The notes under the pieces are model-generated. The model saw only the letters and a program-made list of their open reading frames with translations. It searched no databases and was not told where the DNA came from. From Alistipes sp. UBA934 (GTDB taxonomy: Bacteria > Bacteroidota > Bacteroidia > Bacteroidales > Rikenellaceae), in assembly GCA_002293535.1 (NCBI GenBank), contig DBDK01000007.1, forward strand, positions 37,957-101,956: a stretch of DNA of 64,000 bases. Reading direction: 5' to 3'. Below, in pieces: positions 17,558 through 27,096 of this stretch; positions within the stretch are counted from its first letter, which is position 1, and each line of letters starts with the position of its first letter. The position numbers and the translations under genes were made by a program.

Positions 17558-18829
17558 CCAAGCGAAAAGCTTATAATTTTTCATCATTGCATTCACGTCG
17601 GCACGGACGGCGGCTATGTTCGTCTCGCTGTCGGGATCGGACAAAACGCGGTCGATAAGGGCGACGATGTCATCCATCTGCTGAGGGCGAAGGCCGCGAG
17701 TGGTGATGGCAGGGGTACCGAACCGCAAGCCGGAGGTCTGAAACGGCGAGCGCGAATCGAAAGGAACCATATTCTTATTGGTGGTGATGTCCGCGGCGAC
17801 AAGAGCCTTTTCGGCAGCCTTACCGGTGAGTTCGGGGAACTTGGTGCGCAAATCGACCAGCATCAGGTGATTGTCGGTGCCGCCGGAAATGATCTTATAA
17901 CCACGGTTCACGAAAGCCTCTGCCATCGCGACGGCATTCTTGATAACGAGGGTCTGGTATTCCTTATATTCGGGCTGGAGCGCCTCGCCGAAAGAAACAG
18001 CCTTGGCAGCGATCACGTGCTCCAATGGGCCGCCCTGAACGCCGGGAAAAACGGCTGAATTGAGCAATGCGGACATCTTCTTAACTTCGCCCTTGGGAGT
18101 GGTCAGACCCCACGGATTGTCGAAGTCTTTACCCATCAGTATAATCCCCCCGCGAGGACCGCGAAGAGTTTTGTGAGTGGTGGAGGTGACGATATGTGCG
18201 TGAGGAACAGGGTTTTCCAACAGACCGGCAGCTATGAGTCCGGCAGTATGGGCCATATCGATCATCAGAAGTGCACCCACTTTGTCGGCAATTTGGCGCA
18301 TACGCTTATAGTCCCATTCGCGAGAGTAAGCCGACGCGCCGCCGACGATAAGTTTGGGTTTATGCTCGATGGCCAGAGCCTCCATCTCGTCGTAGTCGAT
18401 GGTGCCGGTGGCCTCGGAAACCTTGTAGCCGACAGCTTTATAGAACAAGCCGGAGAAATTGACGGGCGAACCGTGAGAAAGATGGCCGCCGTGAGAAAGA
18501 TCGAGGCCAAGAAAAGTGTCCCCAGGTTTCATACAGGCAACAAAAACCGCCATATTGGCCTGGGCACCGGAGTGAGGCTGAACATTAGCCCACTCGGCAT
18601 TGTAAAGCTTGCAAAGGCGCTGAATAGCAAGCGTTTCCACTTTATCCACGATCTCGCAACCGCCATAGTAGCGCGCGCCGGGGTAACCCTCGGCATATTT
18701 ATTAGTGAGCACGGAACCCATAGTGGCCATAACCTGATCCGACACGAAATTCTCCGACGCAATAAGCTCGATACCACCTTCTTGACGCGCACGCTCGGCG
18801 CCGATCAACTCAAAAATCTCTTTTTCCAT
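17555..18829 (-). CDS. glyA: serine hydroxymethyltransferase
   Basis: PLP enzyme interconverting serine and glycine and charging tetrahydrofolate with a one-carbon unit. Typical at 424 residues, with ENFVSD and the YAEGYPGARYYGG segment early, the PLP lysine in TSTTHKTLRGPRGG near residue 227, and the conserved C-terminal half. The start follows a TACCTTTG box by only 5 bases, so the transcript is probably leaderless. It ends directly at a palindromic repeat. Confidence 0.97.
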   Translation of the reverse strand: MEKEIFELIGAERARQEGGIELIASENFVSDQVMATMGSVLTNKYAEGYPGARYYGGCEIVDKVETLAIQRLCKLYNAEWANVQPHSGAQANMAVFVACMKPGDTFLGLDLSHGGHLSHGSPVNFSGLFYKAVGYKVSEATGTIDYDEMEALAIEHKPKLIVGGASAYSREWDYKRMRQIADKVGALLMIDMAHTAGLIAAGLLENPVPHAHIVTSTTHKTLRGPRGGIILMGKDFDNPWGLTTPKGEVKKMSALLNSAVFPGVQGGPLEHVIAAKAVSFGEALQPEYKEYQTLVIKNAVAMAEAFVNRGYKIISGGTDNHLMLVDLRTKFPELTGKAAEKALVAADITTNKNMVPFDSRSPFQTSGLRFGTPAITTRGLRPQQMDDIVALIDRVLSDPDSETNIAAVRADVNAMMKNYKLFAW

Positions 18830-18834
18830 AGTTG

Positions 18835-18861
18835 CAAAGGTAAGAAATTTGTGTAAATTTG
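18835..18861. promoter_or_regulatory. divergent promoter pair, glyA / fabG
   Basis: Minus-strand TACCTTTG (18835-18842) and plus-strand TAAATTTG (18854-18861) face outward with 11 bases between them. The glyA box is 5 bases from its ATG, the fabG box 21 bases from its ATG. Confidence 0.7.
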
Positions 18862-18882
18862 TGCAGCTAATTTTTGATTTTT

Positions 18883-19629
18883 ATGGGACTTTTGAAAGGA
18901 AAGGTCGCGCTGGTAACCGGTGCGGCAAGGGGAATAGGCAGGGCAGTGGCCCTCGAAATGGCGAAAGAAGGCGCCGACGTGGCTTTCACCGATTTGGCCG
19001 TGGATGAAAATGCAAAGAAGACAGAAGCCGATATTCAGGCGCTTGGCGTGAAGGGAAAGGCTTACGCGTCCAACGCAGCCAGCTTCGAGGAGGCCCACAA
19101 GGTTGTCGAAGAGGTGGTGAAGGATTTCGGGCGGATCGACATTCTGGTCAATAACGCCGGCATCACCAAGGACGGGTTGATGATGAGAATGAGCGAGGCT
19201 CAGTGGGATGCGGTGATAAACGTGAACCTCAAAAGCGCTTTCAACTACATTCACGCGGTGACTCCGGTGATGGTTTCGCAACGAGGTGGTTCGATAATCA
19301 ATATGGCCTCCGTGGTGGGGGTTTCGGGCAACGCAGGACAGGCGAACTACTCGGCATCGAAAGCAGGAATGGTGGGTCTGGCAAAGAGCATCGCAAAAGA
19401 ACTGGGACCTCGCGGAATCAGGGCCAACGCCATTGCACCTGGATTTATAATTACCGAAATGACCGACCAACTGCCCGATAGCGTGAAGGAAGAGTGGGCC
19501 AAGCAGATCCCGCTTCGTCGTGGTGGTACGCCCGAAGATGTGGCGAAAGCTGCGGTGTTCCTTGCGAGCGATCTGGCGTCATACGTGAGTGGGCAGACCC
19601 TGCACGTTTGTGGGGCGATGAATACATAG
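18883..19629 (+). CDS. fabG: 3-oxoacyl-ACP reductase
   Basis: NADPH-dependent short-chain dehydrogenase for the first reduction of fatty acid elongation. The 248 residues carry TGAARGIG (cofactor glycine motif), NNAG, the catalytic serine before the YSASKAG tyrosine/lysine motif, and the PGFIITEMTDQLP loop that is typical of FabG. ATG 18883 was preferred over an in-frame TTG three codons upstream because it starts the conserved MGLLKGKVALVTG. Confidence 0.93.
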   Translation: MGLLKGKVALVTGAARGIGRAVALEMAKEGADVAFTDLAVDENAKKTEADIQALGVKGKAYASNAASFEEAHKVVEEVVKDFGRIDILVNNAGITKDGLMMRMSEAQWDAVINVNLKSAFNYIHAVTPVMVSQRGGSIINMASVVGVSGNAGQANYSASKAGMVGLAKSIAKELGPRGIRANAIAPGFIITEMTDQLPDSVKEEWAKQIPLRRGGTPEDVAKAAVFLASDLASYVSGQTLHVCGAMNT

Positions 19630-19684
19630 CCGGGCGCGAATGCGCTACGGCGAGGGAGATATCACGGGGCGCGGGCAAAAATAA

Positions 19685-21832
19685 ATGGCATCTTATCTCG
19701 ATAACGATGTGAAGTTTCTTGCGGGAGTGGGCGAGGCGCGAGCAAAGCTACTGGCTACGGAGCTGGGAGTGCGAACGCTGGGCGACCTGCTACACTATTT
19801 CCCTTTCCGATATATTGACAGGGCAAAAGTCTACGGGATAAAGGATGTGACTGAAGAGGTGGAGGATACCTATGTGCAGATACGGGCGCAGGTGCTGGGG
19901 AAAAAGATCATCGGCGAGGGGAGGGGACAGCGACTGTCGGTGACGGTAAGGGACCGGACGGGGACGACGGAACTTGTGTGGTTCAGAGGGGTAAAGTGGA
20001 TCGAAAAGCGATTGGAGCCGGGGCGCGAGTATGTCTTTTTCGGGAGGCCGCACTTTTTCAGAGGCGAGTTCTCGATGGTGCATCCGGAAGTAGAGCCGGT
20101 AGGAGGGGTTTCGGGAGAGGCACAAGCAGGGGGCCTGAGGGACGCTTCGAGGTCTGACAGGCCGACAGCCTCGTTACAAGGGGTTTATCACACGACCGAG
20201 AAGCTCACGAATCTGCATCTTGGCACGAAAGGGATTTACAACCTGGTGTGCAATATGTGGCCACTGGTGCAGGGAAGCATTGTGGAGACGCTGCCCGAAA
20301 GTCTGCTGACAGAGCAAGGGCTGATGGGGCTGAAAGAGGCGCTGTACAATATCCATTTTCCGCAAAGCACAGCGCTGCTCAAGAGTGCAGAATATCGCCT
20401 CAAGTTCGAGGAACTGCTCGGAATCCAACTCGATATACAAACAAAGCGAACCGCGCGAATTAATCGTGACGACGGATTCGTGTTCCCAAAGGTCGGAGAA
20501 TTTTTCAACCGATTCTGGAACGAAAAACTGCCGTTCGAGCTGACCGGTGCGCAAAAACGGGTCATAAAAGAGATACGTGCCGATACGGTCAGCGGCCGCC
20601 AGATGAACCGGCTGCTGCAAGGAGACGTCGGGAGCGGAAAAACGCTGGTGGCGTTGATGGCAATGCTGCTGGCGGCGGATAACGGATTCCAAAGCTGTAT
20701 GATGGTGCCGACGGAAATACTTGCTCGTCAGCACTACGCCTCGATAACCAAAATGGTCGAAGGGCTGGGACTGAGGGTGGGGATCATTACCGGTGCGTCG
20801 AAAAGCCAGGAAAGAAACCTGGCACTGGAGGGAGCGGCGGAAGGCTACCTCGATATATTGATAGGTACGCACGCGCTGATCGAAGACAGGGTGCAGTTTG
20901 CGAATCTGGGTCTGGTGATAATCGACGAGCAGCATCGTTTCGGAGTAGAGCAGAGGGCGAAGTTGTGGACGAAAAACGAGCGCCCGCCGCACATATTGGT
21001 TATGACGGCGACGCCCATACCGCGTACGCTCGCGATGACGCTCTACGGTGATCTGGAAGTGTCCGTGATAGACGAACTTCCGCCCGGCCGACAACCTATC
21101 AGGACATATCACAAGAATGACGGGGACAGGTTGGCGGTGTGGGGTTTTATGAAGCGCGAAATAGCAAAGGGAAGGCAGGTCTATGTTGTGTATCCGCTAA
21201 TCCAAGAGTCCGAAAAGATGGACTACAAGGATTTGTACGACGGTTTCGAGAGCATATCACGCGATTTTCCGCGGCCCGAATATCAGGTCATTGCCGTGCA
21301 CGGGAAGATGCGGGCGGAGGATAAGCAGCAGGCAATGAGGGAGTTCAAGGATAAGCAGGCGCAAATTATGGTGGCCACGTCGGTGATCGAAGTGGGGGTG
21401 GACGTGCCAAACGCAACGGTGATGGTGATAGAGAGCGCCGAGCGGTTCGGGCTCTCGCAGTTGCATCAGCTCAGGGGGCGTGTCGGGAGGGGAGGGGAGC
21501 AGTCATATTGCGTGTTGATGAGTGGGCAGAAACTATCGAAAGAGGCGCGGCAGAGGCTCGGAGCGATGGTCGAAACCAATGACGGATTCGAGCTGGCGGA
21601 GATGGATCTCAGGCTTCGCGGAGCGGGTGATATGGCTGGTACTCAGCAGAGTGGCCTTGCCTGGGAACTCCGAATCGCCGACCTTGGGCGCGACCAGCAA
21701 ATAATCGAGATGACCAGGCAGGTAGCCTCGCGGATTTTGGAAACAGACCCGATGGTGACAGATCCGTTGTTGGCCGCACTGAGGGAGAAATTTACACCCA
21801 GGACGCCGAAGGATTTTAGTAATATATCGTGA
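19685..21832 (+). CDS. recG: ATP-dependent DNA helicase RecG, with insertion
   Basis: Branch-migrating helicase for stalled forks and recombination. The 715 residues show the N-terminal wedge/OB domain, then helicase domains with GDVGSGKT (Walker A), DEQHRFG (motif II), MTATPIPRT (motif III), the RGRVGRGG motif and the C-terminal TRG-like region. Between the OB domain and VYHTTEKL there are about 20 extra residues (around 20105-20170) whose DNA contains an inverted repeat. It begins 55 bases after fabG; that gap contains a small GCGC-GAAT-GCGC hairpin and no recognisable promoter. Confidence 0.96.
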   Translation: MASYLDNDVKFLAGVGEARAKLLATELGVRTLGDLLHYFPFRYIDRAKVYGIKDVTEEVEDTYVQIRAQVLGKKIIGEGRGQRLSVTVRDRTGTTELVWFRGVKWIEKRLEPGREYVFFGRPHFFRGEFSMVHPEVEPVGGVSGEAQAGGLRDASRSDRPTASLQGVYHTTEKLTNLHLGTKGIYNLVCNMWPLVQGSIVETLPESLLTEQGLMGLKEALYNIHFPQSTALLKSAEYRLKFEELLGIQLDIQTKRTARINRDDGFVFPKVGEFFNRFWNEKLPFELTGAQKRVIKEIRADTVSGRQMNRLLQGDVGSGKTLVALMAMLLAADNGFQSCMMVPTEILARQHYASITKMVEGLGLRVGIITGASKSQERNLALEGAAEGYLDILIGTHALIEDRVQFANLGLVIIDEQHRFGVEQRAKLWTKNERPPHILVMTATPIPRTLAMTLYGDLEVSVIDELPPGRQPIRTYHKNDGDRLAVWGFMKREIAKGRQVYVVYPLIQESEKMDYKDLYDGFESISRDFPRPEYQVIAVHGKMRAEDKQQAMREFKDKQAQIMVATSVIEVGVDVPNATVMVIESAERFGLSQLHQLRGRVGRGGEQSYCVLMSGQKLSKEARQRLGAMVETNDGFELAEMDLRLRGAGDMAGTQQSGLAWELRIADLGRDQQIIEMTRQVASRILETDPMVTDPLLAALREKFTPRTPKDFSNIS

Positions 21833-22587
21833 TGAAAAAGTTTTTATTGTTGTTGGCGATAGGCGCGATCTTCAGCGCAAAAGCGCAAGTCGTAGAACCC
21901 CTCAGGGACGGCGAAATGCTTGTTTATAACGTCTCCTACAGGGCAAAACTGATACCGAACATAAACCTGATGAGGGTGACGCTGCGAACTATGAAAGAAG
22001 ACGACAGTTTTCACGTGGTGGGCAACGGACGGACGAGCGTAACAGTGGGAGGAATCTTCAGCCTGAACGACACCTATCACACCTGGCTCGATGAGAAAAC
22101 CCTGTTGCCGACGCGGATGACAAGCGACTTGCACGAGAACGATTACCGCATCAGAGCTACCTACAGCTACGACTGGAATGCTATGACGGTGAGCACATTG
22201 GTACGAAGACCGAGCTGGACGGCGGACAAATATACGACGATGCCGATAGACCAAAACAGTGGCGATGCGTTTTCGCTTTTCTACCGCCTGCGAGCGCTCG
22301 ACATCGGAGCCTTGGTGGTTGGGCGGCCATATCCTTTGACGCTGGTGCTGAATGAAGTGACAAAGCCGATCCAATATACCTATCACGGACGAGAAGAATT
22401 GAAAATCAAAAAATTAGGCGTTAGAAAAGTACTGAAATTCACCTGCACTATGGCAACTTCGGACGGAACTGTATACGAGGAGGGGATGACCTTGACGGTA
22501 TGGGTGTCGGACGACCAGTTCAGGGTGCCGTTGCTGATGGAGTGCCCGGTGAGGATAGGGAGGGTGAGTGTGACGCTCGTGGAATAG
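21832..22587 (+). CDS. exported DUF3108 family protein
   Basis: About 251 residues with a signal peptide (MKKFLLLLAIGAIFSAKAQ) followed by a beta-rich domain of the DUF3108 type (LRDGEMLVYNVSY, TLLPTRMTSD, YTYHGREEL). The function of the family is unknown; the protein is probably periplasmic. The ATG at 21832 shares its A with the recG stop (TGATG), a tighter coupling than the alternative GTG at 21829. Its neighbours downstream, a TPR protein and an outer-membrane barrel, suggest an envelope role. Confidence 0.75.
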   Translation: MKKFLLLLAIGAIFSAKAQVVEPLRDGEMLVYNVSYRAKLIPNINLMRVTLRTMKEDDSFHVVGNGRTSVTVGGIFSLNDTYHTWLDEKTLLPTRMTSDLHENDYRIRATYSYDWNAMTVSTLVRRPSWTADKYTTMPIDQNSGDAFSLFYRLRALDIGALVVGRPYPLTLVLNEVTKPIQYTYHGREELKIKKLGVRKVLKFTCTMATSDGTVYEEGMTLTVWVSDDQFRVPLLMECPVRIGRVSVTLVE

Positions 22588-22599
22588 AAAAAATTTTAT

Positions 22600-22607
22600 T
22601 AAATTTG
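22600..22607 (+). promoter_or_regulatory. promoter box for the TPR-barrel operon, with inverted repeat
   Basis: TAAATTTG lies 17 bases before the ATG at 22625. It is embedded in AAATTTGTCCAAATTT (22601-22616), whose 7-base arms AAATTTG and CAAATTT could form an operator overlapping the promoter. The reverse complement of this 16-mer occurs at the promoter of the acyltransferase gene (52630-52645). Confidence 0.6.
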
Positions 22608-22624
22608 TCCAAATTTCTGACCCA

Positions 22625-25318
22625 ATGAAAAAACCTATATTATTGTCGATGGTGCTGCTGGTGGCGGGTGCTGCCGCAGCGCAAACAGGTCAAGACCAAA
22701 CCTCGCGGCAACTTTATGACGCCGGGCAGTGGTCGGTGGCGCAATTCGAGTTCGACAGGATGAAACCCAAGGACCCGATACTGGGCCTGGAACTTCTGAA
22801 TATGGAGGAGTTCAGGGCAGGAACCGACGAGTATGGCAGAAGGCTGTGGAACAACGCGCTGGACATTCTCTACGAGGTCGATCCGAGGCTGCTTCCAAAA
22901 GAGTTGCGTGACGAATACCACTTCAAGCGTGGTCACGCCTTGTTTGCTGTGGGACGTACCAGCGAAGGAGGAGGAGGTGACAAAGCCTCGCGCCGGGAGT
23001 TGATGCAGGTGCTGCCGGACAGTGACTGGGCTCCGCACGCGGCCTACTATATCGGCTATTTGGACTATGAGAGCGGCGATTACGAGAGTGCGAAGGAACT
23101 ATTCAACAGCATTGCCGAAAGTCCTGATTACAAGGAAATTATACCGTATTACCTGCTGCAGATCGAGTTTCTGGAAGGCAACTTCGAATATGTGACACAG
23201 CGGGCGCCGGAGCTGATCCCGAAGGCAGCCATAGCGCGGCGAAAAGAACTCAGTAAGATGACCGCACAAGCGTGGTTCCGGCTGGACAACTATGACGAGG
23301 CGCTGACGCATATCGAAAATTATCAGGCTATGGGCGGTGAGATGGAGCGCGACGAGTTCTATCTGGCCGGCTACTCGCTCTACCACGAGGAGCGTCTTGC
23401 CGAGGCTGCCCAGCAACTGGCGCGCGCGATCGGGCCTGACGATGCGTTGTCGCAAAATGTGTCTTATCACTTGGCAGACATATACTTACGATTGGGCGAT
23501 GTGGCAAAGGCGCGCCAGTCGTTCTCGATCGCAGCCACGTCCGATTTCGATCCTGTGATCACGCAGGACGCGCTATTCAACTACGCCAAGCTGCTGTTCG
23601 AGACCGACGGAGGACTGTTCAACGAAACCGTGAACGTGCTCACCAGATACATCGAAACCTATCCGACGGCGCCCAATATCCCGATTGCGCGCGAACTGCT
23701 GTTTGCAGCATACTACAACGCGCACGATTATAAGACCGCTTACGATGCGATAACGCAGTACGATCCGGGCGAAAGAAACGTGGGGACGGCGCTACAGAAA
23801 ATCACATATTATCGTGCGCTGGAGCTCTATGTGGATGGTGACGCGAACGGAGCGATGCAGTTCCTGAACACCTCGCTGGAGCATCGTTACGCCGCGAGAT
23901 ACACCGCACTGGCGTCGTTCTGGCAAGGCGAAATACTCTACAAGGCAGGCAATTACGAAAGCGCGATACCCAAATATGAGACCTGTTTGCGTTTCTCACC
24001 CGACGGCGGAAACCTGATGGCGCGCTATGATCTGGGTTACGCGAACTTCAACCTGCAACGCTGGGACGCCGCAAAGGGGTGGTTCGAGGGCTTCCTGAGC
24101 CGTTACAGAGTGCGTGACGCTTTGAGGGCCGACGCTCTGAACCGATTGGGCGACATCAACCGTGCCCAAAGATCATATTGGCAGGCGATCGAAAACTACG
24201 ACGGATCGGCGGCCATCTCGGCGGAAAACTCAGATGCATACTATTACTCTATCTATCAGCGCGCTATGGCATTGGGCTTTGCCGAAAGAACGGATCGCAA
24301 GATCGAATCGCTGCAAGCCATAATAGATACGAACAGAGGGCCTTATGTAGAAGTAGCTACATTCGAGATGGGCAACACTTTTATCACGCTGGAACGATAC
24401 GCCGAAGGAGCGCAGACGCTGGTGAACTTCCTGCACGATTATCCCGAAAGTCAGTACTATACGCAGTCGCTGATGAGGCTGGGGTTGGCGTACCTGAATA
24501 TGGGGATGAGGCAGGAATCGCTGAAGTATTACGAAATGGTAGTGACCAGAGCACCGTATTCCCCTGAAGCTCAATCTGCTACTAACCTGATACACGACAT
24601 ATATCTCGAAGCGGACGATGCCGATGGTTTCTTTGCCTGGGCAAGAGCTACCGGAGCGCCGATCGACACGGGCGAAATGCAGCGTGAAGAGTTTGCGTTC
24701 AACTCTCTGCAGAGGGCCTACCTGACCCCAGGTGGCGACAGGACGAAGGTCGAAGCGATGCTCAAAGAGTATATCGGAAGGTACCCACACGGAGAGAACA
24801 TTGCTACTGTGCTGACTTATTTGTCAGACACCTACTACAATGAAGGTCGATTCGTAGAGGCTGCCGAAACCTACAGCCGACTGGCTGCTTCGAGCACCGA
24901 TCCGGTCACCCAAAGCAAGGCTCGTGAAAACTTCGAACTGAGCAGCCGCAAAGCCGAATTCACCCGCGCAGGAGAGCTGAGAAACGAACAGAGAATGGAA
25001 GAAGCGGTGACCATATACAAACGATTAGCCGCGGACACTCGCACGGCAGAAGGAGCCGAGAGTGCATTCAGAGTTATTCAGTACCTCTATGATACAAGCG
25101 ATTATGACTCGGCGCAACAGGCCGTGTTCGCATTCTCCGACGCAGGAACATCGCACGGCTATTGGTTGGGAAGCGCATTCCTGATCCTGGGCGACATCTA
25201 TGTGAAAAACGGCGACTCGTTCCAGGCACGAGCAACATACCAAAGTATCGTCGATGGTTATCTGCCTGTGAATGATGGAATTGTGGCAGCCGCAAAAGAA
25301 AAAATAGCGAAACTATGA
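22625..25318 (+). CDS. exported tetratricopeptide repeat protein
   Basis: 897 residues: a signal peptide (MKKPILLSMVLLVAGAAAAQ) followed by a nearly continuous array of TPR-like helical pairs (for example ALTHIENYQAMGG, YLRLGDVAKARQSF, LGYANFNLQRWDAAKGW). Probably a periplasmic scaffold or assembly factor. It overlaps the following outer-membrane barrel gene as ATGA, and TPR-plus-barrel pairs recur in Bacteroidetes, so a joint role at the outer membrane is likely (inference). The precise function is unknown. Confidence 0.8.
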   Translation: MKKPILLSMVLLVAGAAAAQTGQDQTSRQLYDAGQWSVAQFEFDRMKPKDPILGLELLNMEEFRAGTDEYGRRLWNNALDILYEVDPRLLPKELRDEYHFKRGHALFAVGRTSEGGGGDKASRRELMQVLPDSDWAPHAAYYIGYLDYESGDYESAKELFNSIAESPDYKEIIPYYLLQIEFLEGNFEYVTQRAPELIPKAAIARRKELSKMTAQAWFRLDNYDEALTHIENYQAMGGEMERDEFYLAGYSLYHEERLAEAAQQLARAIGPDDALSQNVSYHLADIYLRLGDVAKARQSFSIAATSDFDPVITQDALFNYAKLLFETDGGLFNETVNVLTRYIETYPTAPNIPIARELLFAAYYNAHDYKTAYDAITQYDPGERNVGTALQKITYYRALELYVDGDANGAMQFLNTSLEHRYAARYTALASFWQGEILYKAGNYESAIPKYETCLRFSPDGGNLMARYDLGYANFNLQRWDAAKGWFEGFLSRYRVRDALRADALNRLGDINRAQRSYWQAIENYDGSAAISAENSDAYYYSIYQRAMALGFAERTDRKIESLQAIIDTNRGPYVEVATFEMGNTFITLERYAEGAQTLVNFLHDYPESQYYTQSLMRLGLAYLNMGMRQESLKYYEMVVTRAPYSPEAQSATNLIHDIYLEADDADGFFAWARATGAPIDTGEMQREEFAFNSLQRAYLTPGGDRTKVEAMLKEYIGRYPHGENIATVLTYLSDTYYNEGRFVEAAETYSRLAASSTDPVTQSKARENFELSSRKAEFTRAGELRNEQRMEEAVTIYKRLAADTRTAEGAESAFRVIQYLYDTSDYDSAQQAVFAFSDAGTSHGYWLGSAFLILGDIYVKNGDSFQARATYQSIVDGYLPVNDGIVAAAKEKIAKL

Positions 25319-27096
25319 AAAAATACCTGTTACTTATAGCTCTCACGGGAGCAGTTACGGCGGCGACGGCGCAAAACATCAACAAGGAGCTGGAGGTGAC
25401 GCGCGAATACACCCCAAAGGTGGCCGCAGCGGTGAAATTCGATCTGCAACCCGATATGACCGATACGCTAAAACTGCGACCCGACGTGCCCTATGAGATC
25501 ACTCCGACGGCCATACCGATGAATTTCGGCGTGCAGAGATACATACCCGCAGGAATCGACACAAGGGCGCTGAAAAATCTGCACAAACTATATGTGCGTG
25601 CCGGGGCTGGGTATCCGCTGCAAAGCACAGGCGATATTTACTTCACGCCGAGAATGGCGGAGGACGGCGACGAAGTGGGGATATTCCTGAACCACAGAGG
25701 ATCGTGGTCTCACATCGACAACGAATTGGGAGCGACGCCATTTTCGCAGCAGGCGCACTACGGCGGAGGAATCTGGGGCTCGCGCCAAGGATGGCGTCAT
25801 AAACTTGAGGGTCAGTTGCTTTACGACTACCGACAGTACGATGCCTACGGGGCGAGCGGACTTGATATTACGCAGTATGCGTGGGCACCGGAAGACATCG
25901 AGATGTATGATCATTTCGCCTACAACAAGGCCACTGACAGAATAAATCTGGGAAGAGTGGGTGCAAGTGTGAATTTTGGTGACAACTTTAGAGACCTGAG
26001 CCACTTCAACTTACACATCGGACTGGACGGCGGGTATTCCCACAGCCTGAAGCAGACCGACATCAATTTCCACTTCAAGATGGCGCAAATGTTGGGCAAA
26101 AGGGGATACCACGGAGTCGAGTTCGGTGCCTGGGAGAGAGGTGCGCTCGCTCCGAATGACAGAACCGCGTTCACGGCAGTCGTGACACCGCGTTACATAC
26201 TGGAGATCAATAAATTCCGCCTGATTGCGGGACTCGATATAAGGTACGTTGGAAACCATACCTCAGGCCAAAAAGGAGTGACACTCGCGCCGGCAGCCGA
26301 TATGCGTTTCACACTTGGCGACGGCAAATTCGTGCCCTATCTGAACTACTCTTCGAGGCTTCTGGATGGCAGTCCGGAGGCGCTTTCGCGCGTGAATCCT
26401 TATGTGGTGCCCGAACTGGCCGCCACCGGATGGAGTGACGATCTGAGGGTGGGGATCGAAGGTAATTTCGATAATGTGTTCACCTACAAGTTGTTCGGCG
26501 GACTGTCAAGGCTCGATAACTACCACCTCTTCATCTCCCGAAACGACATCGACGTGACTGCCGATTCGCGCCACCTCTATAACGTTTACTACTCGCCGAC
26601 CCGTTTCGATGTGGCTGCGACGAATGGCTCGCTCCTCACGATGGGCTTCGAGGTGGCGTTCCACTCTCTGGCAGGAATCTCGGCGGTCGTGTCGGGAAAC
26701 TGGAACAAATTCAGTCTGGACGATGTGGAACTCAATGGGATAGAACAATTGACAGACCCGGCGGGTGACCTGCCCAAATATGAGATCGCCCTGGAGATGA
26801 CATACCTTCATCCGCGCGAACTTTTCCGTATCACGGCAGGTGTCAAATCGCTGGGAGAGAGAGATTTCAATAACAGTTATAACATCACGGGCACGGAACT
26901 GTATACCGCTCCCGGCCTTTGGACTAATAGTGTGGGGCCGGTGATCGACTTTTTTGCAAGCGCCGAGGTGAAAATTCTCTACGGATTTTGGGCTTTCATC
27001 GAGGGTCAAAACCTTGCAAATCAACGCCTTTACCCCTACAACCACTATCGCGGTCTGGGGATAAGCGGGATGGCCGGTCTAAAAATCGTCTTTTAA
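25315..27096 (+). CDS. outer-membrane beta-barrel protein (TonB-dependent receptor-like)
   Basis: 593 residues with a signal peptide (MKKYLLLIALTGAVTAATAQ) and long stretches of alternating polar/aromatic strands typical of a porin or receptor barrel; the C-terminus ends in phenylalanine (AGLKIVF), as outer-membrane barrels often do. The short N-terminal region (ELEVTREYTPKV) is too small to be a full plug domain, so it is not a standard SusC-type receptor. Translationally coupled to the TPR protein, its probable partner. Function unknown. Confidence 0.75.
   Translation: MKKYLLLIALTGAVTAATAQNINKELEVTREYTPKVAAAVKFDLQPDMTDTLKLRPDVPYEITPTAIPMNFGVQRYIPAGIDTRALKNLHKLYVRAGAGYPLQSTGDIYFTPRMAEDGDEVGIFLNHRGSWSHIDNELGATPFSQQAHYGGGIWGSRQGWRHKLEGQLLYDYRQYDAYGASGLDITQYAWAPEDIEMYDHFAYNKATDRINLGRVGASVNFGDNFRDLSHFNLHIGLDGGYSHSLKQTDINFHFKMAQMLGKRGYHGVEFGAWERGALAPNDRTAFTAVVTPRYILEINKFRLIAGLDIRYVGNHTSGQKGVTLAPAADMRFTLGDGKFVPYLNYSSRLLDGSPEALSRVNPYVVPELAATGWSDDLRVGIEGNFDNVFTYKLFGGLSRLDNYHLFISRNDIDVTADSRHLYNVYYSPTRFDVAATNGSLLTMGFEVAFHSLAGISAVVSGNWNKFSLDDVELNGIEQLTDPAGDLPKYEIALEMTYLHPRELFRITAGVKSLGERDFNNSYNITGTELYTAPGLWTNSVGPVIDFFASAEVKILYGFWAFIEGQNLANQRLYPYNHYRGLGISGMAGLKIVF

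Noticed and set aside
19630..19684. GCGC-GAAT-GCGC hairpin between fabG and recG as a terminator or riboswitch
   Set aside because: The stem is four base pairs with no T-run and no conserved riboswitch features.
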